A DNA stretch of 64,000 nt from Kolteria novifilia (GCA_007748055.1 CP036279.1:4340001-4404000), one strand, 5' to 3'; counted from the first letter of the stretch, positions 43,589 through 53,195 are shown. Notes: generated by a model from the sequence alone, not told the origin. Translations and numbers: made by a program.

Positions 43589-44193
43589 GTCGGATCATTC
43601 GACGTTGATGGCGTTCTCCTGCAGGCGTCCTCGCCGCATGCCCACGCACGTGTGGGGCATGGCACCTGTCATGAGACGATGTCCTGGCCGCCTATCACCC
43701 GGATGAGGACATGGTCCCTGGAGCGTGGCCCTCGACATGTAGGAGAACCGTCGTTCCCGTCGGGGCCCAGGCGCGTCCGATGACATCTTGGCCCCCCCAA
43801 CGACGGGAACCCGTGACGCGTCCGACGCATGCTCGGACTCTTCACGTAGTGGCATCTTCGGACCAATTCCCCCTCTCTCTAGTGACCCATTGGGCCGCTG
43901 AACACCGGATCAAACCCGTTTTGAGAGCCTTGTCGGGTGAATTGACGGCTCGGTCCCTATCCTCCCCTTCCGATACGCCCTATACTTTGGTAGCATTCGA
44001 GATACCCTCCAGTGCTCTGATGCGACCCGTCAGCATCCTCCTTGGGAGAGATGGGGACCGTTGAGATCGGTCTCGAACGCTGATGTACGTATCGTTGACG
44101 CAAGACGGGACAGGATGTCTCATGTCTGCCTTGGATGACCGAAGCAACAGAAGAGGCGTCGAACCAAGACGCTCGTAGACGACGGGTCGCGGA
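43589..44193. other. Intergenic region upstream of the kinase-tubulin gene
   Basis: 605 bp with a palindrome family A copy. A TATACT at 43981-43986 could be a -10 element, but TTGACG at 43942 is 33 bp away. No gene was seen. Its length argues that the kinase-tubulin gene has its own promoter. Confidence 0.4.
43635..43666. repeat. Palindrome family A copy
   Basis: GCATGCCCACGCACGTGTGG then GGCATGGCACC, an inverted repeat about 45 bp after parA, in the same orientation as the copy at 38597. Confidence 0.7.
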
Positions 44194-47100
44194 ATGCCAC
44201 TCGAGATGGAACAGCATTCCGAGCCCATCCCCGGCTATCGATTGATTGAACGACTTGGCCGAGGTGGGTTTGGAGAGGTCTGGAAGGCGGAAGCGCCCGG
44301 CGGCCTCTACAAAGCTGTCAAATTCTGCTACGGAACCGTCGGCGGCGGGCGCGATAACCAAGCGGCCCAAGAGCTGAAGGCTCTCGCTCGCGTTCGCGAG
44401 GTGCGCCACCCCTTCATTCTTTCGATGGAACGCTTCGACGTCATCGAAAACCAACTCGTTATCGTCACCGAACTTGCCGACCGCAACCTAGAAGATCGCA
44501 TGCGCGAGTGCCAACGGCAAGGACTTCAGGGAATACCGAGACGGGAATTGCTGAAATACTTGCGGGAAGCGGCCGAGGCGCTCGACCTGATGAGCGTCGA
44601 GCACGACCTGCAGCATCTCGACATCAAGCCGCAAAACCTCTTCCTCGTCGGCCAGCATGTCAAAGTCGCCGACTTCGGCCTGGTGAAAGACCTCGAAGGG
44701 TTCCAAACCAAAGTGACCGGAGGAGTGACGCCGGTCTATGCCGCTCCCGAGACCTTCGACGGATGGCTCTCGCGCACGAGCGATCAGTACAGCCTCGCGA
44801 TCGTCTATCAGGAAATGCTCTGTGGCGAACGCCCCTTTGACGGGCGCTCGGTTCGCCAACTGATGATGCAGCACCTGATGAACGCGCCGAATCTGTCGAC
44901 GCTGCCTCCCGCCGATCAGTCGATTGTCGGTCGCGCTCTTTCGAAGGATGCCGGCGAACGCTACCCGACTTGTTCGGAGTTCATCGAAGCTCTCATCGAT
45001 AATGCCGTCGACGAGGGCACTCCGACGGTGATGCCGCGTCCTCGGCCTCCCCTAGATCTCGTCGAGCGTCCGGGCCTCGACGCGGGACTCTCGACGCAGT
45101 CGGCCCATGGACGCGATGTCGACACCGCCGGCAACATCATCGCGCCCGACATCACACTCGGCTTCGACCGGATCGCCCCGTGCGTTTCCGACCAGGGGAT
45201 TCTCTACCCGACCCTCTTCGTCGGACTTGGTGGGATCGGCATCCGCTGCATGGAGAAGATTCGCACCGCCCTACAGCGACGTTTCGGCGAGCCCGAACTA
45301 TGGCCCGCCATCCGACTAATCGGTATCGACAGCGACCCCTACGTCCTCCGGCAGATTCGCAAGGAGGAGCGGATCACCGCCGATACGTACGATCAGACCA
45401 TGATCTGCAAGCTGAGAAAGCCGACCAAGTATCTCGAACGCTGGGAGGAGCTCAAGCACCTGCGCTCTTGGCTCAATCCCAACGCGCTGTTCCAGATCTC
45501 CTCCTCCGGGACCACCAACGCCAATCGGGGCGTGGGACGACTGGCGTTTGTCGACAATCACCGCCAAATCGCCGCCCGGTTGCAGATGGAATTGAGCGAG
45601 CTGACCTCGCCGCAAGCGATCCTCGCCGCGCAGGAAGCGACCGGACGCGGGCTCGCCAGACACCAGCCACGCGTCTTCGTCTGTGCGCCGATGGGGGGTG
45701 GCACCGGATCGGGCATGTTCATTGATCTGTGTTACCTGCTTCGAAAACTGCTCCACCGTGGCGGCAGCAGCGACCCCGATATTCAAGCCCTTCTCTTCGC
45801 CGGCGTGCAACGCAACGATCCGAAGAAGGACCTGCGCCGCGTCAACCACTACGCCCTGGCCCAGAACCTGTTGGACCTGTGCCGCCCCAATGCCGAGTTC
45901 CTCGCCCAGTACGAGGCCGACGGCGAGGAGTTCCGGTTCAAGGGCCCTCCCATCAGGACCGCGTACTTCTTCGACACCAGCGCCGAGCATCTTCCCGACT
46001 CCGCCGATCACGTGGTCCTCGACCAGATCTCGGAGCTGGTGGTCAACATGACGGCCACGCCGCTGGGCAAGTACTTCTCCGAGCAGGCGGAAAAGGACAA
46101 GTGGCCTCCGTTCCGGAGCATCGGTTGGTTCTCGCTCCGCTATCCCGAAGAGGCCTTGCTGCGGAAAACGGCAGCGCGGATCTGCTATCAGCTCGTTCGC
46201 GACTGGCAGGCGTCGATGCCCGCCAAGGATGCCCGTCAAACCGCGTTGAACGCCAAGAGAGTCATTTCGAGCCAGGACTTCGACCCCGCCTCGATCGCGT
46301 CACGGATCGAGACGATCATGAACGACAAGCTCGAGATCCCGCTCTCCGAACGAGTCGACGAGCATCTGGCCGAGCTCGTCGAGCTTTTCGACAAAGCGCC
46401 GCCGGAAGACTACCCCTCGATCGCCGCCGATACGATCCGGGAACTGAAGAAGCTGGTCGGTCTCGATCCCGAGGAAGACGAGTCCGACTTCGAGGATATT
46501 CCCCTCTTGGACGTCGCGATTCGGCCCGCGACCACTCAAGTCGTGCAAGAGCTGGTCGAGCCGATGATCACCGCGATGGCGACGGCATTCTCCGAGGCCG
46601 GGCCCAGACTCGATCGCGGACGTATCACCTGGGATGCGATGCTCGACGCGCTCTTGACGATCATCGATGCCTATCAAGATCTGGCGACGCAGAAACAAGC
46701 CGATGTCGTCGAGACCCTTCGCTCGATCTCCGGAAAGATCGAGGCGTCGCTCAAGGGCGGCATCGTCCTCTCGTCGTCGTTCGTCTCCTCGATGCGGCGC
46801 TACGTTACCGACAAGATCGCGTTTCGGCTCGCCGACCAAGTGATCCAGGCCTACCGCCTGCTCCGCAGCCGCCTCTCCGACAAAGCCCGCGATCTGGTGA
46901 CGATCCGCCAGTCCTTCGAACGCCTCGGCGAGATGTGCAAAGCGGTGCTCGACTCGCCAGACGGCGTCGAGTGCGGCTTCTCCGAACAGACCCTCTTCCC
47001 CGGAGGATTGACCATGATCGCCGACGCGGTCGAGGCCAATCTCGTCCGTCTGAGTGGGGAGCGGATCGAGGAACTCGAGGCATTCCTCGACCAGAGCGTC

Positions 47101-47613
47101 TTCGCTCAGCGTGGAGGCTTGTGGCATTGCCTCACCGAGCGCGGCCGCTCCAAGGACCTCGCGACGTCCATGCTCGAACAGGCCGAAAAGTGGGCCGCCC
47201 TGAGCATCCCCTTGAGTGATGTGGCACACGGCTTTCTCGACCGGCATCCCAACGAAGACAAGGAAAGCCTGCTGCACGAGCTTCGCTGCTTCTACGAGTG
47301 GGCCAAGCCAACCGTCTACGGGCCGCAAGGATCGAGTATCACCGTCACCGATCCCGTGCGGGAGGACTTCGTGATCAGTTGTCCGGAAACCCTCTCCGGC
47401 CAAACGTTTCGCCAGTCGATGACGCAGTTGATGGGGGACACGTCGCTCCAGACCGGGGCTCCCCCAGACCGAATCGTGCTGATTCGGATGACCTCGCACG
47501 ATAAACTCGGTAAGCTGCTACCGCTTTGGCTGCTGCGGAGCAAGGGACTCTACGAAAGCGCGTGTCAGACGCGATTTTCACCCGAAGTCTTTCCGCAATT
47601 CGCCAATACGTGA
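44194..47613 (+). CDS. Ser/Thr protein kinase fused to a tubulin/FtsZ-like domain
   Basis: A 1139-residue protein. Kinase domain about 15-270: glycine loop GRGGFGEVW (22-30), Lys43 in AVKF, catalytic HLDIKPQN with Asp143 (HLD rather than HRD), DFG at Asp160, and AAPETFD near 184. It looks catalytically competent. A linker (about 271-335) leads to a tubulin-like domain: YPTLFVGLGGIGIRCMEKI at about 338-356 (T1/nucleotide loop) and the tubulin/FtsZ signature GGGTGSG at 501-507. It matches the Tubulin_2 type seen in some bacteria. The last about 500 residues are helix-rich with no recognised domain. No transmembrane helix is seen. An orphan ParA gene lies 605 bp upstream and an unknown gene 171 bp downstream. 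ATG 44194 gives a normal start. Probably a GTP-binding cytoskeletal protein under self- or cross-phosphorylation; this is inference. Confidence 0.88.
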   Translation: MPLEMEQHSEPIPGYRLIERLGRGGFGEVWKAEAPGGLYKAVKFCYGTVGGGRDNQAAQELKALARVREVRHPFILSMERFDVIENQLVIVTELADRNLEDRMRECQRQGLQGIPRRELLKYLREAAEALDLMSVEHDLQHLDIKPQNLFLVGQHVKVADFGLVKDLEGFQTKVTGGVTPVYAAPETFDGWLSRTSDQYSLAIVYQEMLCGERPFDGRSVRQLMMQHLMNAPNLSTLPPADQSIVGRALSKDAGERYPTCSEFIEALIDNAVDEGTPTVMPRPRPPLDLVERPGLDAGLSTQSAHGRDVDTAGNIIAPDITLGFDRIAPCVSDQGILYPTLFVGLGGIGIRCMEKIRTALQRRFGEPELWPAIRLIGIDSDPYVLRQIRKEERITADTYDQTMICKLRKPTKYLERWEELKHLRSWLNPNALFQISSSGTTNANRGVGRLAFVDNHRQIAARLQMELSELTSPQAILAAQEATGRGLARHQPRVFVCAPMGGGTGSGMFIDLCYLLRKLLHRGGSSDPDIQALLFAGVQRNDPKKDLRRVNHYALAQNLLDLCRPNAEFLAQYEADGEEFRFKGPPIRTAYFFDTSAEHLPDSADHVVLDQISELVVNMTATPLGKYFSEQAEKDKWPPFRSIGWFSLRYPEEALLRKTAARICYQLVRDWQASMPAKDARQTALNAKRVISSQDFDPASIASRIETIMNDKLEIPLSERVDEHLAELVELFDKAPPEDYPSIAADTIRELKKLVGLDPEEDESDFEDIPLLDVAIRPATTQVVQELVEPMITAMATAFSEAGPRLDRGRITWDAMLDALLTIIDAYQDLATQKQADVVETLRSISGKIEASLKGGIVLSSSFVSSMRRYVTDKIAFRLADQVIQAYRLLRSRLSDKARDLVTIRQSFERLGEMCKAVLDSPDGVECGFSEQTLFPGGLTMIADAVEANLVRLSGERIEELEAFLDQSVFAQRGGLWHCLTERGRSKDLATSMLEQAEKWAALSIPLSDVAHGFLDRHPNEDKESLLHELRCFYEWAKPTVYGPQGSSITVTDPVREDFVISCPETLSGQTFRQSMTQLMGDTSLQTGAPPDRIVLIRMTSHDKLGKLLPLWLLRSKGLYESACQTRFSPEVFPQFANT

Positions 47614-47622
47614 TCATTTTCG

Positions 47623-47683
47623 ACCAAATCTGAACCAAATCGGTTCGATTCTCTACAAATTTGACGCCAAAACGGGGTAATAT
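47623..47683 (+). promoter_or_regulatory. AT-rich putative promoter/operator before the 201-residue protein
   Basis: ACCAAATC occurs twice, 11 bp apart (47623 and 47634), the second inside palindrome GAACC-AAATC-GGTTC (47632-47646). TTGACG (47661) and TAATAT (47678) follow in an AT-rich tract, unlike the surrounding GC-rich DNA. The spacing of those two boxes is 11 bp, too short for sigma-70, so the exact promoter is unclear; the direct repeats look like an operator. Confidence 0.35.
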
Positions 47684-47784
47684 TGGGTGTTGAGGGGAGC
47701 TTTCTTCGCTCCCCGTCCGCGGCAGGGAACCGGTCAGAGCTTTTTCGTCAGGAGTCATCGCCTCGATTGCGAGGAGGAACGAAC

Positions 47785-48390
47785 GTGACCCAGATCACGA
47801 GTATTCAAGTCGCCCCCACGGGATTCGACGAGATCTCCGTGCGAAACAACATCTCGACCACCGCCGTTCAGGACGACAACCTCATCGCGGCTCAGACGAC
47901 CACGAGCCTCGCCGCCGCCCAAGCGGAGGACGACATCCGCTTTTCGCCCAATCCCGAAGCCGAGCTGAGCATCGAGGAGCAGTTTCTCCACGACAATCCC
48001 TTCGGTCCGGTCGGCGAACTAAGCAACGGGGCTAGCAACGACGGCCGGTATTTCAGCGGCCTGATCCACAACGGCTTCTTCATCAACGATCGCTTCGTTC
48101 CAGGCTTTCGCAACTTGCCCAACGAGTTGCCGGAGACACCTTTTCAGGAAGAGGCGCGAGAGGTCCAACCACAAGCCTCCTCCCAGGCCATTGAAGAGGC
48201 TCGTCTTCAGATCGAAGAGCAGTTGGCTCAGCAAGAAGAGCAGCGGGCGCAGATCGAGCAAGCGGTCGATTCAACGACCAATCCCCGCAACAGCGTCTTT
48301 GTCCTGGCCGATCGAGCCGGCATCGACACCCCGGCCGCCCTGGAAGAACAGCGCCGCCGACCTGGGGAGTTCCTTGACGGGCGCTCCTAA
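47785..48390 (+). CDS. Unknown acidic protein next to the kinase-tubulin gene
   Basis: A 201-residue soluble protein of unknown function. It is acidic, Asn/Gln/Thr-rich in the first half, with no signal peptide, membrane helix or cysteine. A Glu/Gln-rich helix (EEARLQIEEQLAQQEEQRAQ, about 135-160) should form a coiled coil. GTG 47785 follows GAGGAGGAAC, a strong ribosome binding site; upstream open frame to 47683 lacks one. It follows the kinase-tubulin gene by 171 bp on the same strand and could be its substrate or partner (inference). Confidence 0.7.
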   Translation: MTQITSIQVAPTGFDEISVRNNISTTAVQDDNLIAAQTTTSLAAAQAEDDIRFSPNPEAELSIEEQFLHDNPFGPVGELSNGASNDGRYFSGLIHNGFFINDRFVPGFRNLPNELPETPFQEEAREVQPQASSQAIEEARLQIEEQLAQQEEQRAQIEQAVDSTTNPRNSVFVLADRAGIDTPAALEEQRRRPGEFLDGRS

Positions 48391-48414
48391 GGACTTGGAC
48401 CCCCAGCACTTAAG

Positions 48415-48443
48415 ATGCCACTGGCTGCTTGCCGGCCAGTGAC
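48415..48443. repeat. Palindrome family B copy
   Basis: ATGCCACTGGCTGCTTGCCG then GCCAGTGAC; arms CACTGGC/GCCAGTG. Its closest relative is at 53196-53226. It is in the gap between convergent genes and may terminate either. Confidence 0.7.
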
Positions 48444-48534
48444 GAGTGGCTCGACTCCGCCAAGATTCCCATTCAGCAGTCGCGGCGGCACGGTCTCTGA
48501 GCGGCCATTCCGCAACCAACTACCAACCAATAAC

Positions 48535-49707
48535 TTACGCCGCCATCCGCCGTGGCTGAACGGTCGATTCACCACCAACCCAGTCGCGGATCTTCTGCGT
48601 GAAGCAGTCAGTGTCAAACCGTCTGGTCCATGCCGTCAGCTCGGAGGGATGAAACGCGTCTTCCTCGGCTTCGAAGCGAACGACCGCTCGAGCGATCGCC
48701 TCGGGAGTCGGTTCGTCGAAAAAGAGCCCCGTTGGCCCATCGCCGCCGTCGAGCCTCCCTTCCGCGAAGCGGTCCAGATCGCGAACGGTGTCTCGCGCCC
48801 CACCCTGCCCCAGCGCGATCACGGGCCGGCCGGCGGCCATCGCTTCCAAGGGGGCGATCCCGAAGTCCTCGACGTTCGGAAAAATGAAGGCGCGACAACC
48901 GGCCACGAGCGACGGAAGCTCCTCGTCGTCGACCCACCCCTTGAGCGTGACATTCGGCGGACAGTCGGCTTCGAGTTGCTCCTTCACCGGGCCGTCTCCC
49001 ACCACGACGAGCCGACGATCGAGGCCTCGGAACGCCTCCACCGCCACGTCGACGTTCTTGTAGGGCACGAGCGCGGAAACGATCAGGTAGTAGTCCTCCG
49101 AAGCACGACGGGCCTGCGCGAAGCGTTCGACCTCCACGGGGGGATGAATCACCCCCGCTTGGCGGCCGTAGATCCGTTCGATGCGTTCGGAGATGAACTC
49201 CGAGATGCCGACCATCTCGTCGACGCGTTTCGTGCTTCGCTTATCCCAGCGCTGAAGAGGACCGCGGCACCAGCTCATCGCGGTGCGCGTCAGCAGCCCC
49301 GAACGCGATTGCGAAAAGTAGTCGTCGTAGCGATCGTAGATGTAGCGCATCGGCGAGAGGACGTAGCTGACATGCCGGGCCCCCTCGGGCGGAACAATCC
49401 CCTTGGCGACGCAGTGACTGATGCTGATGACGAGGTCGACGGGCTCGATCGTCATCGTTTCCGCGAACGTGGGCAAGAGCGGCAAGTAGTACCGGTAGCG
49501 ATCGCGCGCTAGCGGCATTTGTTGCAACAGCGACGTTCGAATCGGATGCGACTCGATCGTCTGGCTCACCGAACCAGGCTTGTGAAGAAGCGTGTAGATG
49601 GTTGCTTGAGGAAAGAGGTTGGCAAAGACCTCCAGCACCTTTTCGCCGCCGCGCATGCCGACGAGCCAGTCATGCACCAATGCCACGCGAGGAGAGCCGC
49701 CGCTCAT
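48535..49707 (-). CDS. GT4-type glycosyltransferase
   Basis: A 390-residue protein. The N-terminal Rossmann domain starts VALVHDWLVGMRGGEKVLEV, a common start in GT4 exopolysaccharide transferases. The C-terminal domain has YKNVDVAVEAFRGL, VVVGDGPVKEQLE and the nucleotide-sugar E-x7-E motif EDFGIAPLEAMAAGRPVIAL. It transfers a sugar from an NDP-sugar with retention, likely in exopolysaccharide or cell-surface glycan synthesis. No other polysaccharide genes are adjacent. ATG 49707 has AAGGAAGG upstream; GTG 49716 is too close to it. Confidence 0.87.
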   Translation of the reverse strand: MSGGSPRVALVHDWLVGMRGGEKVLEVFANLFPQATIYTLLHKPGSVSQTIESHPIRTSLLQQMPLARDRYRYYLPLLPTFAETMTIEPVDLVISISHCVAKGIVPPEGARHVSYVLSPMRYIYDRYDDYFSQSRSGLLTRTAMSWCRGPLQRWDKRSTKRVDEMVGISEFISERIERIYGRQAGVIHPPVEVERFAQARRASEDYYLIVSALVPYKNVDVAVEAFRGLDRRLVVVGDGPVKEQLEADCPPNVTLKGWVDDEELPSLVAGCRAFIFPNVEDFGIAPLEAMAAGRPVIALGQGGARDTVRDLDRFAEGRLDGGDGPTGLFFDEPTPEAIARAVVRFEAEEDAFHPSELTAWTRRFDTDCFTQKIRDWVGGESTVQPRRMAA

Positions 49708-49867
49708 CGAATCCACCTTCCTTGGCCGTTCCGCCTTCGACGCGGAGAATTCGGTCCATCGATTCGGGCCGAAAAACGCGGCGGGACCCTACCAGAGGAA
49801 GCCGATCACTCCAAGCCCGAACCGCGGCCCGACTCCAAGAAAGCTAAAGCGTTTGGCTGGAACGACT

Positions 49868-50941
49868 TCAGGAAGCAGCTCCGGCCAACCGTCCCGCCAT
49901 CGCTTCTCCATAGGCGAGACAGGTGGCGTTGTCGTTTGATCGAGCGTGGCTGATTAGGAAGTCGTACGCCGCTTTCTGTTCCTCGGGCGTTGAGGCGAGA
50001 AAGAGGGCATTCTCGGCGGCGCGGATCGCCTGGGGCGACTTTTTCTTGCGGGCATAGTCCTTCGCGAGACCGAGGAACGCGGCCGACTTGGCGCTCGCCT
50101 TTCCCGAGAGAAACGCGAAGAGTGGATCGATGCGCGTGGCGGGGGGAAGACTCGCCGCCTCCTCCTTCACGAGTTGAACGACCTTCGTGAACCGCTCGGG
50201 ACTGAAGTCGGGCCAACTCGCCATCAGGGTCGAACAGGCCTTGAAGAGCCATTCGGCCATTTTCGGCTTAAGCTGCTGGATCTGAAAGAACCCGGCCGCC
50301 TCGAACGCCGCGGCACCGTCACCGGCGGTCGCCTGTTCCGAGAGCCGGTCGATCGCCGCGTCAAGGGCGTTCTCGTTGCTGGCATCGATCTCTTTCGACT
50401 CGGTTTCGACCGACGGGTCGCCCTGGGCAAGTTTGAAGAGTTGCTCGGGCATCTCAAGTAGCGCCGCGACGCGGCAGGCATCTCCCAGCATCTCGACGAC
50501 CGCCCGGGTCTCCTCGTCGACGCCGTCGACCTCGAAGGACTCTCCTTGCTTCGCCTTGGTGACTTGCTCCTCGGTCAGCGGTTGGCCCCGTTCCACGAGA
50601 AACTCGATCCGCTGCTCGAACTCGCGGCGGAGGAAATCGTCGAACCTGTTGCCCAACCAGGAGATGCGATTGGTCTCCCCTTCCCACATGACCAACGGCA
50701 GCTCCTTGGCGTTGCCCGCCCCGGCATAGAAGCAGAGGTAGTCCCCCATGCCGTTGTTGCCGATCGGAAAGAGCCCAACGGGGCCGCCGGGAGCGAGGAC
50801 CGACGGATCGAGAACCGGGTCGTCGAGCCGCCAGAAGCCGATTTCGTCCTCCGGCTCGATCTTGCGAAGCGTCGTGATGTAAGTGTCCGGGAGGGAAACT
50901 CCCCATTGGACCGCCTGACTCTGGACCGCACTCGGATCCAT
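49868..50941 (-). CDS. SMI1/KNR4-domain protein with long C-terminal helical region
   Basis: A 357-residue protein. Residues about 12-115 match the SMI1/KNR4 (SUKH) fold: YITTLRKIEPEDEIGFWRLD, VGLFPIGNNGMGDYLCFYAG. This fold is common in immunity proteins of toxin systems and in other protein-binding roles. The C-terminal 240 residues are alpha-helical and acidic, with TPR-like features near the end (FLGLAKDYARKKKSPQAIRA). No toxin gene is nearby, so an immunity role is not supported. ATG 50941 follows AAGGAG at 6 bp. Confidence 0.72.
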   Translation of the reverse strand: MDPSAVQSQAVQWGVSLPDTYITTLRKIEPEDEIGFWRLDDPVLDPSVLAPGGPVGLFPIGNNGMGDYLCFYAGAGNAKELPLVMWEGETNRISWLGNRFDDFLRREFEQRIEFLVERGQPLTEEQVTKAKQGESFEVDGVDEETRAVVEMLGDACRVAALLEMPEQLFKLAQGDPSVETESKEIDASNENALDAAIDRLSEQATAGDGAAAFEAAGFFQIQQLKPKMAEWLFKACSTLMASWPDFSPERFTKVVQLVKEEAASLPPATRIDPLFAFLSGKASAKSAAFLGLAKDYARKKKSPQAIRAAENALFLASTPEEQKAAYDFLISHARSNDNATCLAYGEAMAGRLAGAAS

Positions 50942-51496
50942 GTGGAGTCTCCTTCAAACTGGCTGCGGGAACGGAGCGGGACTCCGCCCGATGGAAAATC
51001 TATCTTCTGGACACCTACCCGTCGTCCGAATTCGTGGTGTCCCACCACCGCGGAGGGCACGACAGCCGTCGCGGACTGCTGGTATCCTCTTTCTCATCAG
51101 GGAATGATGACTTTTGCGGACGAGCCCCCCTATGCTACCTAGTAAAGAGGGCTGAGGGTGGGTCGAATTTTCGGAGTTGGGCCCTAGGGGTCAATGTTCC
51201 TCGGATCGGGCATTCCTCAACGTTGGTAGCCGACGAAGGGTCGACCCGAGTACCCTGGGAACCTAGATTTATCACGTCTGGATGGGCCGACTCCTCTGAC
51301 GTCGGCCTCGGCCGAAGGCCTCCGGTCATCGTGGATCGCCCAAGGGCGTCGCGGCCCCAATCAGCACGACAGGATCGTGACATGGTGGTCGCCTCCACCC
51401 ATGACGCCTGACGGTTGAGTTTCGCAAGTCCGGATGAGCATACGGGTTCGTCCACCTCCAAGCTTGGACCGGATCGGCGGTGAAGGAAGGAATTGA
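50942..51496. other. Divergent intergenic region, 555 bp
   Basis: It lies between the SMI1/KNR4 gene and the sialate O-acetylesterase gene. No supported gene, repeat or clear promoter was seen. Confidence 0.35.
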
Positions 51497-53086
51497 ATGA
51501 TTCGTAAGTCGAAGCTCCCGGCGTTGGCGCTCGTCGCGGTTGCCCTCCTGTCGCAATCGGCGGCCCTAGCCGACATCAAGACTCCAGCCATCATCTCGGA
51601 CCGTATGGTGCTCGAACAAGGTCGTCCCGTCACCATCTGGGGCACGGCCGACGAAGGAGAAACGGTCACCGTCTCCTTCCAGGGGCAAGAGAAAGCCGCC
51701 AAAGCGACCGGCGGACGTTGGACCGTCACGCTCGACCCGCTCGTCGCCGGCGGCCCCGAAACGATGACGATCAAAGGAAAAAACAAGCTCGTCATCCGCG
51801 ACGTCCTCGTCGGCACCGTCTGGGTTTGCAGCGGACAGTCCAACATGGAATGGCCCCTGCGGAGCACCGAGGGCGCCGAAACCGCCATTAGCAAAGCCAA
51901 CAACCCGAACCTTCGCTACTTCAAGGTCAAGCGAACGGCGCTCGACGCTCCCGCCGATGACGTCGAAGGCGAATGGGTCAACGCGACGCCGGAGAACGCT
52001 CCCGGGTTCTCCGCGGTGGGCTACTACTTCGGACACGACTTGCAGCGTGCGCTCGGCATTCCGGTCGGATTGATCGAAGCGAGTTGGGGTGGCACTCCCG
52101 CGGAAGCGTGGGTGTCCAAGGAAGCGATCGACGCGCGCCATCGCGATATCGCCTCGGCGTATGCCAAAGCCCTGGAGGCCTACCCGAAGGCCAAAGCACG
52201 TTACGATAAAGCGTACGAACAGTGGAAGAAGGACGTCGCGGCGCGCGAGAAAGACCCAAAGCTGCCGATGCCCCGCAAGCCTTACCTGCCGATGGGCCCC
52301 GAGAACCCCCGGCGTCCTTCCGCGCTTTACAACGGCATGATCGCCCCGCTGATTCCCTACACGATTCAAGGCGTTATCTGGTACCAGGGGGAGAGCAACG
52401 CGGGACGGGCCTTCGAGTACAAAAAGCTCTTTCCGAACTTGATCAACGATTGGCGCACTCAGTGGAAGCAGGGAGACTTTCCCTTCCTCTTCGTGCAATT
52501 GGCCCCGTTTCAGAAGAAGTCCAGCAAGCCGACCGAGAGCGGATGGGCCGAACTGCGCGAAGCGCAGCGGCTGACCTCGATCAAGGTGCCCAATACCGCG
52601 ATGGCGGTCACCACCGACGTTGGTGATGAGAACGATGTTCATCCCCGGATGAAGCAGCCGGTCGGAAGCCGACTCGCTCTGGCGGCGCGGAAGCTCGCTT
52701 ACGGCGAGAAGATTCCTCACACCGGACCGACGTTCAAGAGTGTGGAGATTCGCGGCGACACCGCCACGATCACCTTCGAGAACACCGCCGGCGGGCTCGT
52801 CGCCAAGGATGGTCCCCTCAAGGGCTTCTCCGTCGCGGGGGCCGACCGGGTCTTCCACAATGCCGACGCCAAAATCGTCGGGGACTCCGTGGAAGTTTCG
52901 AGCAAGGAAGTTCCTCACCCGACCGCGGTCCGCTACGGCTGGGCGAGCTATCCGGACGTGAACCTTTGGAACAAAGCGGGACTTCCGGCCTCGCCCTTCC
53001 GCACCGACGACTTCCCTTGGATCACGCAACCCAACGGCAAGCACACCCCGCCTCCGCCTTCGAAGACGCCCGCGAAGTCGAAGTAG
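51497..53086 (+). CDS. Secreted sialate O-acetylesterase family protein (SGNH hydrolase)
   Basis: A 529-residue protein with signal peptide (LPALALVAVALLSQSAALA). A beta domain precedes the SGNH catalytic domain: VCSGQSNMEW with nucleophile Ser115, IEASWGGTPAEAWVSKEAI, YQGESNAGRAFEYKKLF and DVGDENDVHPRMKQPVGSRL, carrying the Asp/His of the triad. It removes O-acetyl esters from sialic acid or other glycans outside the cytoplasm. Such esterases are numerous in planctomycetes that degrade polysaccharides. ATG 51497 follows GGAAGGA. Confidence 0.9.
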   Translation: MIRKSKLPALALVAVALLSQSAALADIKTPAIISDRMVLEQGRPVTIWGTADEGETVTVSFQGQEKAAKATGGRWTVTLDPLVAGGPETMTIKGKNKLVIRDVLVGTVWVCSGQSNMEWPLRSTEGAETAISKANNPNLRYFKVKRTALDAPADDVEGEWVNATPENAPGFSAVGYYFGHDLQRALGIPVGLIEASWGGTPAEAWVSKEAIDARHRDIASAYAKALEAYPKAKARYDKAYEQWKKDVAAREKDPKLPMPRKPYLPMGPENPRRPSALYNGMIAPLIPYTIQGVIWYQGESNAGRAFEYKKLFPNLINDWRTQWKQGDFPFLFVQLAPFQKKSSKPTESGWAELREAQRLTSIKVPNTAMAVTTDVGDENDVHPRMKQPVGSRLALAARKLAYGEKIPHTGPTFKSVEIRGDTATITFENTAGGLVAKDGPLKGFSVAGADRVFHNADAKIVGDSVEVSSKEVPHPTAVRYGWASYPDVNLWNKAGLPASPFRTDDFPWITQPNGKHTPPPPSKTPAKSK

Positions 53087-53195
53087 GCCGTCGCCGGTCG
53101 AGGATGATGCCGCGAGCGTTGGACTCTTCGGATGCCTCTGGCCGCTCGGCCACGGTCAAACGTTCAAGCTCGAGTTGACGGTTCCATGCCTCGTT

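Noticed and set aside
47661-47683. Sigma-70 promoter TTGACG/TAATAT
   Set aside because: The spacing is only 11 bp; kept only as a general AT-rich regulatory region.
49868-50941. Toxin-immunity locus
   Set aside because: There is no adjacent toxin or secretion gene.
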